Origin: HGM11416 sp045596285 | GTDB taxonomy: Bacteria > Bacillota > Clostridia > Christensenellales > Borkfalkiaceae | Reading direction: 5' to 3' | Length of the DNA stretch: 6,099 nucleotides | NCBI GenBank assembly: GCA_045596285.1 | Contig: JAZOCA010000075.1 | Location: 1 to 6,099 of the forward strand | Part shown: positions 1 to 5,479 of the stretch, in pieces | Position numbering within the stretch: position 1 is the first letter of the stretch | How the letters are laid out: each line of letters opens with the position of its first letter | Notes under the pieces: model-generated | Told to the model about the DNA's origin: nothing | What the model saw: the letters and a program-made list of their open reading frames with translations, nothing else | Database searches by the model: none | Made by a program: the position numbers and the translations under genes

Positions 1-54
1 GAAAACAAACGTCTTTTCGCCGTGTCTATTGATGCAATTAAAATATCCGCATAA
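1..54 (+). CDS. Possible C-terminal tail of an unidentified gene
   Basis: Plus-strand frame 1 is open from the first base and ends at TAA (52-54), giving 17 residues, ENKRLFAVSIDAIKISA. The stop lies immediately before a hairpin that could terminate from both sides, which is the usual arrangement for two convergent genes. The fragment is too short to assign a family, and an open frame of this length can occur by chance. It could equally be non-coding. Confidence 0.25.
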   Translation, partial: ENKRLFAVSIDAIKISA

Positions 55-84
55 AAAAATGAGTCCTGTATAAACAGAACTCAT
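53..84 (-). terminator. Rho-independent terminator of the methylase/DUF262 operon
   Basis: An inverted repeat pairs 59-69 with 74-84 (ATGAGT-C-CTGT with ACAG-A-ACTCAT, one C/A mismatch, loop of 4). On the minus strand it is followed by a run of seven T (complement of the A run 53-59). It lies 12 bases beyond the stop codon of the DUF262 gene, as expected for the end of that operon. On the plus strand the stem is followed by TGCGTTTTTA, so it may also act weakly on transcripts from the left. Confidence 0.75.
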
Positions 85-95
85 TGCGTTTTTAT

Positions 96-1670
96 TTAAT
101 TAGTGCTTTTTATTAACACTCTACCTAACGGCAATCCTGCTTGAATCATTTTTGCGATCTCGTAGGTTCTATTTTTTATATAAATACCTTGTTCGTCTGT
201 AAAACGATTAAAATCCACTGTATTAATCGGCGTTTGCAATAAAATATCTATATCAATAATATCTCTATATTTTGCAACTTTATGCGTTATATATTGATTT
301 TGAATACTTTTATTGACCTCTTCGCATAACAGTAGATAGTTGCCTATATTATCAATCAAATCCTTTTGCGACTCTCTATGAGAGGGCCATCCGTTTCGAG
401 CCCATTCGATATCAGGGTTCTGGGGATATATATGCTCTAAATTTATCGTATTTACATTCACGGTTCCCGATATGTTTTTACATATAACGTCGAGTATCAG
501 TAATGCCTTTTTAATTCCCTTGGATGTTGTTACATCGCCAATTTTTGCTGTGAAATCGTTAATATGTATTTGCCACGTCGTTGTATCTACATTGATTTTA
601 TCAATCAATTTACCATTAATATCTTCAGCCGAAACATCCGCTTTTATATCCGCCACGATTTCATTCAACAAATATCTAAATGTTGTGGGACTACCGCCGT
701 TTAATGTTAACACAATACTCATCATACATAAAGGCACCATTACCTTTAACATATATTCGTGATTTGTGTTAATATTAATATGCTTCATCGCCATGATATT
801 CAAAACATCGTTCAATGTATTTCTATTGATATAATTAACGACGTATTTGATTGGGCTATTTCCGATTGTATTTAATAATTGAATTGTATCGACAAAATCT
901 TGGTATGAATTTCTATCTTTAGTGACATGCTCTCTTAAAAAGGTAATTATCTCCATATTATCGAAATTCTTATCGTAATTAGAAGATTTTAACTTATAAA
1001 AGCTGATTAAAGATTGACGAACCTCTTTCATTTTAGAGGTATCAAATCTAATATTATATGCTAATGAGTATTGGTCCAACGCAGTTTTTATAACCTCGTC
1101 TTTAGATAAAGGTTTGCCTCCGGTATTGATCTGTTGGAAAATATCAAATGCGTTATCTGCATTAGTACACTTTTTTATATAAACAAAGATATTATTCTTA
1201 ATTGCTCTAATCAAATCATTTATTTTTGATATATTAGATTTTACAAATTCGTAAAAGTTTAAATATACCTTTTTAAAAGGCGGGGTGGCATAATTTGTAA
1301 AGTGTGTTGCGTATTTCTTTTGGTTTGAAAATACATCATACGAAATATCAAATAGCTCTATATCATCTATTTTTATTGCGCGTTCGATCGCGATATCTTT
1401 AATCGCCTTGATTAAATTATTCAGCGTTACAATTCTTTGCTGTCCGTCCGCGATTTTTACAAAACCATCTTCTTCATAATAAATGAAATCCAACAAATAT
1501 AATTGTGCATTTGGAGAATCAATGGCTTTTAATAAATCTTCTTTAAGTTGTATCGTTTCTTTCTCTTTCCAAGCATAAAATCTTTGAAAAATGGGGATGG
1601 CTATTTTTTTTGTTTGCCAATCGTAGAGTCTTATGTATTCTGTTGTAATCGCATTTTTCTCAATTAACAT
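96..1670 (-). CDS. DUF262 and DUF1524 (HNH-like) domain protein, GmrSD/SspE type
   Basis: The 524-residue product is a probable cytoplasmic nucleotide-dependent DNA nuclease for phage defence. The N-terminal DUF262 domain shows IPIFQRFYAW at 25-34 (the I-P-x-x-Q-R-x-Y-x-W signature), DGQQR at 75-79 followed by IVTL, and FDIFQQINTGGKPLS at 175-189. The C-terminal DUF1524 domain shows EHIYPQN at 412-418, then IGN at 442-444 and an N-K pair near 453, the order seen in His-Me finger nucleases of this group. In known relatives (GmrSD, type IV restriction; SspE, phosphorothioate-linked) the DGQQR region handles nucleotide and DUF1524 cuts DNA. At 524 residues it seems shorter than those relatives, but both domains and their key residues are present. 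The start has a GGGAGG site at good spacing. It is the last gene of a three-gene operon, 13 bases after the small ORF, and the pairing with a methylase suggests restriction guided by DNA modification; that role is inferred. Confidence 0.9.
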   Translation of the reverse strand: MLIEKNAITTEYIRLYDWQTKKIAIPIFQRFYAWKEKETIQLKEDLLKAIDSPNAQLYLLDFIYYEEDGFVKIADGQQRIVTLNNLIKAIKDIAIERAIKIDDIELFDISYDVFSNQKKYATHFTNYATPPFKKVYLNFYEFVKSNISKINDLIRAIKNNIFVYIKKCTNADNAFDIFQQINTGGKPLSKDEVIKTALDQYSLAYNIRFDTSKMKEVRQSLISFYKLKSSNYDKNFDNMEIITFLREHVTKDRNSYQDFVDTIQLLNTIGNSPIKYVVNYINRNTLNDVLNIMAMKHININTNHEYMLKVMVPLCMMSIVLTLNGGSPTTFRYLLNEIVADIKADVSAEDINGKLIDKINVDTTTWQIHINDFTAKIGDVTTSKGIKKALLILDVICKNISGTVNVNTINLEHIYPQNPDIEWARNGWPSHRESQKDLIDNIGNYLLLCEEVNKSIQNQYITHKVAKYRDIIDIDILLQTPINTVDFNRFTDEQGIYIKNRTYEIAKMIQAGLPLGRVLIKSTN

Positions 1671-1683
1671 TATAGCCTCCCGT

Positions 1684-2064
1684 TTACGCGATTTTAAGAT
1701 AAACGATTCGTTCGCCTTTTTTTGATTCGTTTACTTCTTTATAAGCATAAATTCCGTCCTGATTTGCCAAGCCGTCAGGGTGAAAAGCATTACTGCTAAA
1801 TAAATTCCTTATTATTACTCGAAAGCGCTCTTGGTTGTTTGAGGGCAAGCGTTCTCTAAAATAAAGAGGGATATCTTCTATATTTTCACACATTATTTCA
1901 TAATAAATCGGAATAATAGTATCACTGTCTATGTAATCTCCATACTCAATGATTTCATCGACGGCAATATTTCGCAAAATAATCCAGAACGCGTCATTGC
2001 CGACTTTTTTCTCGGAAGCATAGCGCAATCTCCATATTTCCCTTTTTAAAACGTCTCCTAACAT
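1684..2064 (-). CDS. Unrecognised 126-residue protein between methylase and DUF262 gene
   Basis: I do not recognise this family. The protein is soluble-looking, with no signal peptide or membrane segment. It has a basic start (LKREIWRLRY, 7-16), an acidic/hydrophobic middle (DEIIEYGDYIDSDTIIPIYY, about 36-55), an Arg-rich stretch (FRERLPSNNQERFRVIIRN, about 69-87) and a short Lys/Glu-rich end. Coding status is well supported: its ATG follows the methylase TGA after one base, an AAGGAG Shine-Dalgarno site lies inside the end of the methylase gene, and the next gene starts 13 bases after its TAA. It should therefore be translationally coupled to the methylase and made with both partners. Possible roles are a specificity or adaptor subunit, or an inhibitor of the nuclease; the sequence does not decide between them. 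Confidence 0.8.
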   Translation of the reverse strand: MLGDVLKREIWRLRYASEKKVGNDAFWIILRNIAVDEIIEYGDYIDSDTIIPIYYEIMCENIEDIPLYFRERLPSNNQERFRVIIRNLFSSNAFHPDGLANQDGIYAYKEVNESKKGERIVYLKIA

Positions 2065-2065
2065 A

Positions 2066-3172
2066 TCAACTCCTTTTCTTTAGTAAAAAAAGATATTCTT
2101 TTACATAAAAATCACGTTCTCTTAAATTTCGACATCCTCTAAAGACATTGTATTGTTTATCGAAAACTCGTACGTTTCCGAGCTCTTCCAATAAAGAAAC
2201 CATTTCAGCGTAAGAAATAAAGCCTTCCGAATTGTATGAAATTAATATATATGAGCTATTTAAATTTTTGCACAAGGCGCTCATTGAAGCAAGAGCCTGC
2301 GATTTTTTATTATATGATGACTGGTTCCACCCTACTGGAATTCCCGAAACTTTAGAAATTTCTTTAGGCTCGCTGTAATTGTTGATGAGGTTTAACATAA
2401 AATAATTCGAGCCATACGGATGTTGATTATAGGGAGGATCCAAATATGCCAAATCCACGTGGGGGACGTCTTGACAAACCAAATTAGAATCCCCTTGCAA
2501 AACATGGACATTACAGGAATTTTGACTTAATACAGGTAATTTTAATTCAATATCCGCCAAGATTCTTTGGAGGGCATCTTGCCCATTTCCCCCGTATTGT
2601 CCTAAATGGGTTTGAGAGTTTTTATAAAACCCCTTAAAAACGCCCGAGGTGTTATTTTTCGTCGATGCCTCATATAATAAAGGACCCAACAACAATGTTT
2701 TATAGGGTTCAGGAACACTCTCTAAATACGTTCTTGCAGTATCAATATATCGTGCGTTTCTTGTTGTATAAAAAACTCGTTCTTCTTGTTGGATGTGTTC
2801 ATCGTCAGCGGGGGCATATAACCTCGCGATAAACCCGTTTTGTAGCAACGGCTTTTCTTTTAAAAATTGCGTTACCTTATTAAACCAATTCCGCAATTCA
2901 TTTAAATCAATGTCTTCTTCATTTGTTAAATAGCAAGTATTAATTGTTTTACTGTAATCTTCTAAATCATTTGTGTACAAATTGTAGGAGTATTGTTTTA
3001 GATATCGTGCTACAATACCTGATCCAGAAAAAACATCAAAAGAGTCAATTTTATCGGCTTTGAGTTCGGTTCGTACTATTTGTACGGCTGTATCTATAAA
3101 AGACAAAAGTGAGCGTTTATTCCCCAAGTATGTTATTATTTGCTCCGTAAGGAACTCTTTTCTTTCCGCCAT
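2066..3172 (-). CDS. Adenine-N6 DNA methyltransferase, D12 class
   Basis: The 368-residue product should transfer a methyl group from S-adenosylmethionine to adenine N6 in a specific DNA site. The motif order is that of the alpha (D12/Dam-like) class: motif X as Y15-L-G-N-K19, motif I (SAM-binding) as D46-V-F-S-G-S-G52, then a long central region that should carry target recognition, and catalytic motif IV as D245-P-P-Y248. The stretch TSGVFKGFYKN (175-185) followed by a GGNG-x-x-AL-x-RI segment resembles adenine methylases of type IIS restriction systems such as M.FokI. It is first in the operon with the small ORF and the DUF262 gene, so it probably marks host DNA to be spared or recognised by that system. 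The ATG at 3172 has only a weak GGGG upstream; expression probably relies on the consensus promoter about 67 bases upstream. The target site cannot be read from the sequence. Confidence 0.92.
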   Translation of the reverse strand: MAERKEFLTEQIITYLGNKRSLLSFIDTAVQIVRTELKADKIDSFDVFSGSGIVARYLKQYSYNLYTNDLEDYSKTINTCYLTNEEDIDLNELRNWFNKVTQFLKEKPLLQNGFIARLYAPADDEHIQQEERVFYTTRNARYIDTARTYLESVPEPYKTLLLGPLLYEASTKNNTSGVFKGFYKNSQTHLGQYGGNGQDALQRILADIELKLPVLSQNSCNVHVLQGDSNLVCQDVPHVDLAYLDPPYNQHPYGSNYFMLNLINNYSEPKEISKVSGIPVGWNQSSYNKKSQALASMSALCKNLNSSYILISYNSEGFISYAEMVSLLEELGNVRVFDKQYNVFRGCRNLRERDFYVKEYLFLLKKRS

Positions 3173-3238
3173 TATTTACGCCCCATTGATGTATTTTTTC
3201 GTTTTATTTTTATAGTATAAAACCGTCTTTGCGTTTTT

Positions 3239-3267
3239 ATTATAACGCATTTACGTTAACATGTCAA
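3239..3267 (-). promoter_or_regulatory. Perfect consensus promoter of the methylase operon
   Basis: Read on the minus strand, TTGACA (3267-3262) is followed by exactly 17 bases and TATAAT (3244-3239). Both hexamers match the sigma-70/sigma-A consensus fully. Transcription should start near 3232 and give a leader of about 60 bases before the methylase ATG. Two operator-like palindromes overlap the promoter, one over the spacer and -10 edge and one over the -35, so it is probably strong but repressible. Confidence 0.88.
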
Positions 3268-3303
3268 CTTATTTGAGTTAGGTATATAACGCAAATAAGT
3301 TAT
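3242..3303. promoter_or_regulatory. Three operator-like sites AAC-N8-GTT at 22-bp spacing
   Basis: Three palindromic sites of the form AAC-N8-GTT occur at 3244-3257 (AACGCATTTACGTT), 3266-3279 (AACTTATTTGAGTT) and 3288-3301 (AACGCAAATAAGTT). Their centres are 3250.5, 3272.5 and 3294.5, exactly 22 bp apart, so bound proteins would lie on the same face of the helix. The outer pair reads ATAACGCA at the left end, and the second and third sites together form a perfect 10-bp inverted repeat (3266-3275 with 3292-3301). They cover the leftward methylase promoter and the rightward promoter of the XRE gene. The adjacent XRE protein is the natural ligand; binding is inferred. Confidence 0.75.
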
Positions 3304-3308
3304 ATAAT
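3278..3308 (+). promoter_or_regulatory. Promoter of the XRE regulator, good -10 and poor -35
   Basis: TATAAT at 3303-3308 is a perfect -10 element. No good -35 sits 16-18 bases upstream; the best candidate, TTAGGT at 3278-3283, is poor and spaced 19 bases. Transcription would start near 3315, about 13 bases before the ATG, with GAGGTGG (3317-3323) as the ribosome binding site. The middle operator centre is then at about -42, a usual position for an activator, while the right operator overlaps the -10 edge. Confidence 0.6.
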
Positions 3309-3327
3309 ACTATTGTGAGGTGGTATT

Positions 3328-3627
3328 ATGAACGTAATTGAAAGAATTCATCAATTGAGATTGGAGCGTGGTTGGTCTGTGAATAATTTGGCTATGGAGG
3401 CAGGAATGACTCAATCTACGTTGAATTCTATTCTTTCAAGGAATACTCCGCCTAAAATTGAAACGCTGCAGCTTCTTTGTAATGCTTTTAAAATTACGTT
3501 AGCGCAATTCTTTGTGGAGGATGAGCAATTTGAATTGGTTAACGCAAACGAAAAGGAATTATTGATGTCCTTTCGCCGCTTATCGGTACAAAAACAACAA
3601 GCCTTGCTAGAAATCTTATCGGAATAA
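3328..3627 (+). CDS. XRE-family helix-turn-helix transcriptional regulator
   Basis: This 99-residue cytoplasmic DNA-binding protein is almost entirely one XRE/HTH_3 domain (about residues 4-62). The scanning helix runs from S17 to E24 (SVNNLAME), the turn is A25-G26-M27, and the recognition helix is about T28-R38 (TQSTLNSILSR). The closing helices (ETLQLLCNAFKITLAQFF) match the family well. The remaining 37 residues end in LMSFRRLSVQKQQALLEIL, a tail common in small clostridial XRE proteins and probably used for dimerisation. It is divergent from the methylase operon and faces three palindromes between the two promoters. It is therefore likely to control itself and the methylase operon, as C proteins do in restriction-modification systems. 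A separate terminator follows, so it is a single-gene transcript. Confidence 0.93.
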   Translation: MNVIERIHQLRLERGWSVNNLAMEAGMTQSTLNSILSRNTPPKIETLQLLCNAFKITLAQFFVEDEQFELVNANEKELLMSFRRLSVQKQQALLEILSE

Positions 3628-3633
3628 CAAAAC

Positions 3634-3666
3634 GCCCTGTGGAATCTTCTCCGCAGGGCTATTTTT
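3634..3666 (+). terminator. Rho-independent terminator after the XRE gene
   Basis: A 10-bp stem pairs GCCCTGTGGA (3634-3643) with TCCGCAGGGC (3650-3659) through a 6-base loop, with one G-T wobble. It is followed by TATTTTT. It lies seven bases past the XRE stop and separates the regulator from abiH. Confidence 0.9.
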
Positions 3667-3706
3667 ATGTCGAAAAATAGTTTAATTTGGAAACATTTGG
3701 GGTATA

Positions 3707-3712
3707 TATAAT
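3707..3712 (+). promoter_or_regulatory. -10 element of the abiH promoter
   Basis: TATAAT at 3707-3712 lies in AT-rich sequence 28 bases before the abiH ATG and after the XRE terminator, giving a leader of about 20 bases. No convincing -35 is present at 16-18 bases; TTGGAA (3687-3692) is too close at 14 bases. None of the AAC-N8-GTT operator sites recurs here, so the XRE protein probably does not control abiH. Confidence 0.5.
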
Positions 3713-3740
3713 TTAATATATCTTAATTATTGGAGCGCAA

Positions 3741-4802
3741 ATGAATATTACATTTTTAATTGGAAACGGCTTTGACTTAAATTTAGGATTAAAAACGACT
3801 TATAACAATTTCATTGAAGAATACAAAAAAGAAAAAAGTTCAGATGGCGAAATTATCAAGAAATTTAAACAGTTGATAAATATGAGCCAAAAAGATTGGG
3901 GTAATGCTGAACGTGCATTTGGTAAATATACTACTTCCATTGGGGAAATTTTCTCTGTACCAGAATATTGTATTTGCCATGAAGATTTTTGCAATAGTTT
4001 AGCAACATACTTAATTCAAGAAGACGAAAAATTTTATATACCAGAAGAAGAAACAGAAATAATAAACATATTCTCCAATGATTTAATTAATTTCTTAAAC
4101 GGTTTTCGTATGGCTCAAAAAACAAGTATAACAAATACTCTTAATTTGTATAATAGTCAATACTTGTTTAATTTTATAAGTTTTAATTACACTTCAACAC
4201 TAGATAGGTTGGTTTCTACTATGAACGCCAAAAATTTTTCCACGCAAAGAAGTGTAAATGGACGGACCTATAGAAATAGTCTCGATAGATTTATTCATGT
4301 CCATGGCGATGTTCATTCGGATATGGTTTTAGGCGTAAATGATGAAACGCAAATAGAAAATCTTGAAGAGTTTCAAAAAGAAAATCCCATTTATTTATCT
4401 CAATTGATAAAATCAAAAACAAACGAACAAAATGAACAATACAAAGACAGGGATGCTTATGAAATCTTAAAATCCAGCCACTTAATTTATATATATGGTA
4501 TGTCTATTGGCGAGACAGATAAATTGTGGTGGCAAAGGATATGTGATTTGATGACCCAAAATGGGAATTTAAGAGTAATTATTCATTGTTATGATGCGCC
4601 GCAACGCACTTTAATTGGCACGAGTTATAAATTGTATGAAGAAACTACGATTAAACATTTTTTATCTTATGACGATTTAAGCGAAGAACAAATTGTTCAA
4701 CTTATGCCAAGAATACATATTGATGGTAGCAATATTTTTAAGGATTTAAAAGAAAGATTTGAAGTAATACAAAGCGAAGGTAAGATTCAAAAAGCAGGGT
4801 AA
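3741..4802 (+). CDS. abiH: AbiH-family phage abortive infection protein
   Basis: The 353-residue protein belongs to the AbiH family, named from lactococcal abortive infection against phage. It opens with FLIGNGFDLNLGLKTTYNNF (residues 5-24), the hallmark GNGFD-x6-KT-x-Y start. W53/E57 follow (DWGNAERAFG), then FNYT at 148-151 followed by LDRL, IHVHGDVHSD at 185-194, LGVND at 197-201 and IYIYGMSIGETDKLWW near 249-264, all in the expected order. Length is normal and the gene looks intact. The set GNGFD / FNYT / HVHGD / YGMS-x4-D parallels the NAD-binding and catalytic motif order of SIR2-type enzymes, so NAD binding is a reasonable guess; it is not shown here. GGAG at 3732-3735 sets the start. 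Two in-frame TAA codons end it. It is a lone cassette between two terminators. Third codon positions are strongly A/T, unlike the relaxase gene downstream. Confidence 0.92.
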   Translation: MNITFLIGNGFDLNLGLKTTYNNFIEEYKKEKSSDGEIIKKFKQLINMSQKDWGNAERAFGKYTTSIGEIFSVPEYCICHEDFCNSLATYLIQEDEKFYIPEEETEIINIFSNDLINFLNGFRMAQKTSITNTLNLYNSQYLFNFISFNYTSTLDRLVSTMNAKNFSTQRSVNGRTYRNSLDRFIHVHGDVHSDMVLGVNDETQIENLEEFQKENPIYLSQLIKSKTNEQNEQYKDRDAYEILKSSHLIYIYGMSIGETDKLWWQRICDLMTQNGNLRVIIHCYDAPQRTLIGTSYKLYEETTIKHFLSYDDLSEEQIVQLMPRIHIDGSNIFKDLKERFEVIQSEGKIQKAG

Positions 4803-4834
4803 TAAAAATAAATGGATTAAAAACACCTGTCAAC

Positions 4835-4874
4835 AAAACGGTAGGAATTTACGTTCCTGCCGTTTTTTCTTTTT
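4835..4874 (+). terminator. Rho-independent terminator after abiH
   Basis: A 13-bp stem pairs AAAACGGTAGGAA (4835-4847) with TTCCTGCCGTTTT (4854-4866), with one T-G wobble and a 6-base loop. The T tract continues to 4874 (TTTTTTCTTTTT). It sits 32 bases past the abiH stop. Confidence 0.92.
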
Positions 4875-4941
4875 ACGACAAAATAAGATAAAAAATCTTT
4901 CAAAAAGATGTCAGGTGTACACGTTCTTGTACAGTTAACTC

Positions 4942-4970
4942 TTGACTTTCCTATTTTTATATGTTAACAT
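4942..4970 (+). promoter_or_regulatory. Promoter reading into the structured region
   Basis: TTGACT (4942-4947) and TAACAT (4965-4970) are separated by 17 bases and match the consensus at five and four of six positions. Transcription would begin near 4977. No protein-coding gene follows for at least 500 bases; the next sequence is a series of hairpins. The bases between the abiH terminator and this promoter (4875-4941) hold only small inverted repeats: ATCTT/AAGAT at 4895-4909 and TGTAC/GTACA at 4916-4933. Confidence 0.6.
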
Positions 4971-5348
4971 AGAATTACTAACACGAACATATGTTTATAA
5001 TATGTTTTGTGTGGGTAAATATAATTAAGGGGGTTCTGCCCCTTTGTTAAGCTTGCAAACATCGGCAGGCTTTGTTTTGCGTACATTTTTACGCTTGTGG
5101 GAGATATTCTCCCTTCACCCGAAGTCGTTTTACATAAAGGGAAACAAAACGGCTTATTTAGGGTTTTGTTGTCGTACAATTTTTACGACAATGTGCCGTC
5201 CTTTCAGTTTTATGTACTGAAAGGCTTGAGATGACTGACCAACGTTTCAAGTAGGCGCGCCAACGTTCAAAAACGTGGTTTGGCGATAGGTCTATTTTGT
5301 GGTACAAATTTTTAGGTACTACACTCTCAAAACTTCATAATTCGGATA

Positions 5349-5354
5349 TATAAT
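5349..5354 (+). promoter_or_regulatory. Isolated TATAAT (-10-like)
   Basis: A perfect TATAAT at 5349-5354 lies at the left foot of the large terminator. No -35-like hexamer is found 16-18 bases upstream (CTCAAA region). If it were a promoter, its RNA would start inside the terminator stem, so it is a weak candidate. Confidence 0.2.
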
Positions 5355-5405
5355 CCGTACGGAGAAGAACGCTTTTAGCGTGTTTTGATTCGTACGGATT
5401 TTTTT
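5352..5405 (+). terminator. Large terminator with an internal hairpin
   Basis: A perfect 10-bp stem pairs AATCCGTACG (5352-5361) with CGTACGGATT (5391-5400) and runs into seven T (5399-5405). The 29-base loop contains a small ACGC/GCGT hairpin (5369-5379). The left arm is also part of a second possible stem, CGGAT (5343-5347) with ATCCG (5353-5357), which cannot form at the same time. Confidence 0.8.
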
Positions 5406-5415
5406 ATCCTATTAG

Positions 5416-5446
5416 GTCGGTGATAGTTTTTATCAGCGACTTTTTT
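5416..5446 (+). terminator. Second terminator in tandem
   Basis: GTCG-G-TGATA (5416-5425) pairs with TATCA-G-CGAC (5431-5440) with a single G/G mismatch and a 5-base loop, followed by six T (5441-5446). It lies ten bases after the previous T run. TTTTTGC/GCAAAAA (5442-5457) can form a further hairpin from the T run. Transcription from upstream must pass both terminators to reach the relaxase gene. Confidence 0.65.
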
Positions 5447-5479
5447 GCACGCAAAAATAAAAAGTAGGAGGAAATAAAA

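Larger units (their letters stand above)
4977..5405 (+). ncRNA. Candidate structured non-coding RNA or long leader upstream of the mobilization gene
   Basis: This stretch has a promoter before it, a terminator at its end, no plausible gene inside, and consecutive hairpins: 4987-5005 (ACATAT/ATATGT), 5027-5044 (AAGGGG/CCCCTT), 5049-5072 (AAGCTTGC/GCAGGCTT, one wobble), 5079-5094 (GCGTA/TACGC), 5099-5113 (GGGAGA/TCTCCC, loop TAT), 5122-5155 (AAGTCGTTTT/AAAACGGCTT, one wobble), 5169-5191 (TTGTCGTA/TACGACAA), 5200-5224 (CCTTTCAGT/ACTGAAAGG), 5258-5285 (CGCCAACGTT with AACG and TTGGCG, 4-base bulge) and 5298-5323 (TGTGGTAC/GTACTACA, one wobble). Wobbles inside the stems favour RNA folding. It could be a stable RNA, a 5' leader of the mob transcript, or single-stranded DNA structure used in transfer. 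I cannot match it to a named RNA family. Confidence 0.5.

Noticed and set aside
472..762. Plus-strand open frame of 96 codons
   Set aside because: It lies wholly inside the DUF262/DUF1524 gene on the other strand, lacks a ribosome site and resembles no family; it is a shadow frame.
3273..3278. TTGAGT as -35 for the XRE promoter
   Set aside because: It is 24 bases from the TATAAT at 3303, too far for a normal promoter; it is better explained as part of the middle operator.
3800..3994. Minus-strand open frame of 64 codons inside abiH
   Set aside because: abiH is clearly the real gene there; the opposite frame has no supporting signal.
4823..4918. ACACCTGTC (4823-4831) and GTCAGGTGT (4910-4918) as inverted element ends
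   Set aside because: Only nine bases with one mismatch, 78 bases apart, with no transposase or target duplication; not enough for a mobile element boundary.
5027..5048. AAGGGG/CCCCTT hairpin as a terminator
   Set aside because: The stem is followed by only three T and then GTTAAG, so it lacks a T tract; it is treated as part of the structured region.
4964..5179. Minus-strand open frame of 71 codons in the hairpin region
   Set aside because: It runs through five inverted repeats, starts inside a hairpin and has no convincing ribosome site. Its composition is explained by the structured region; a coding role is unlikely.
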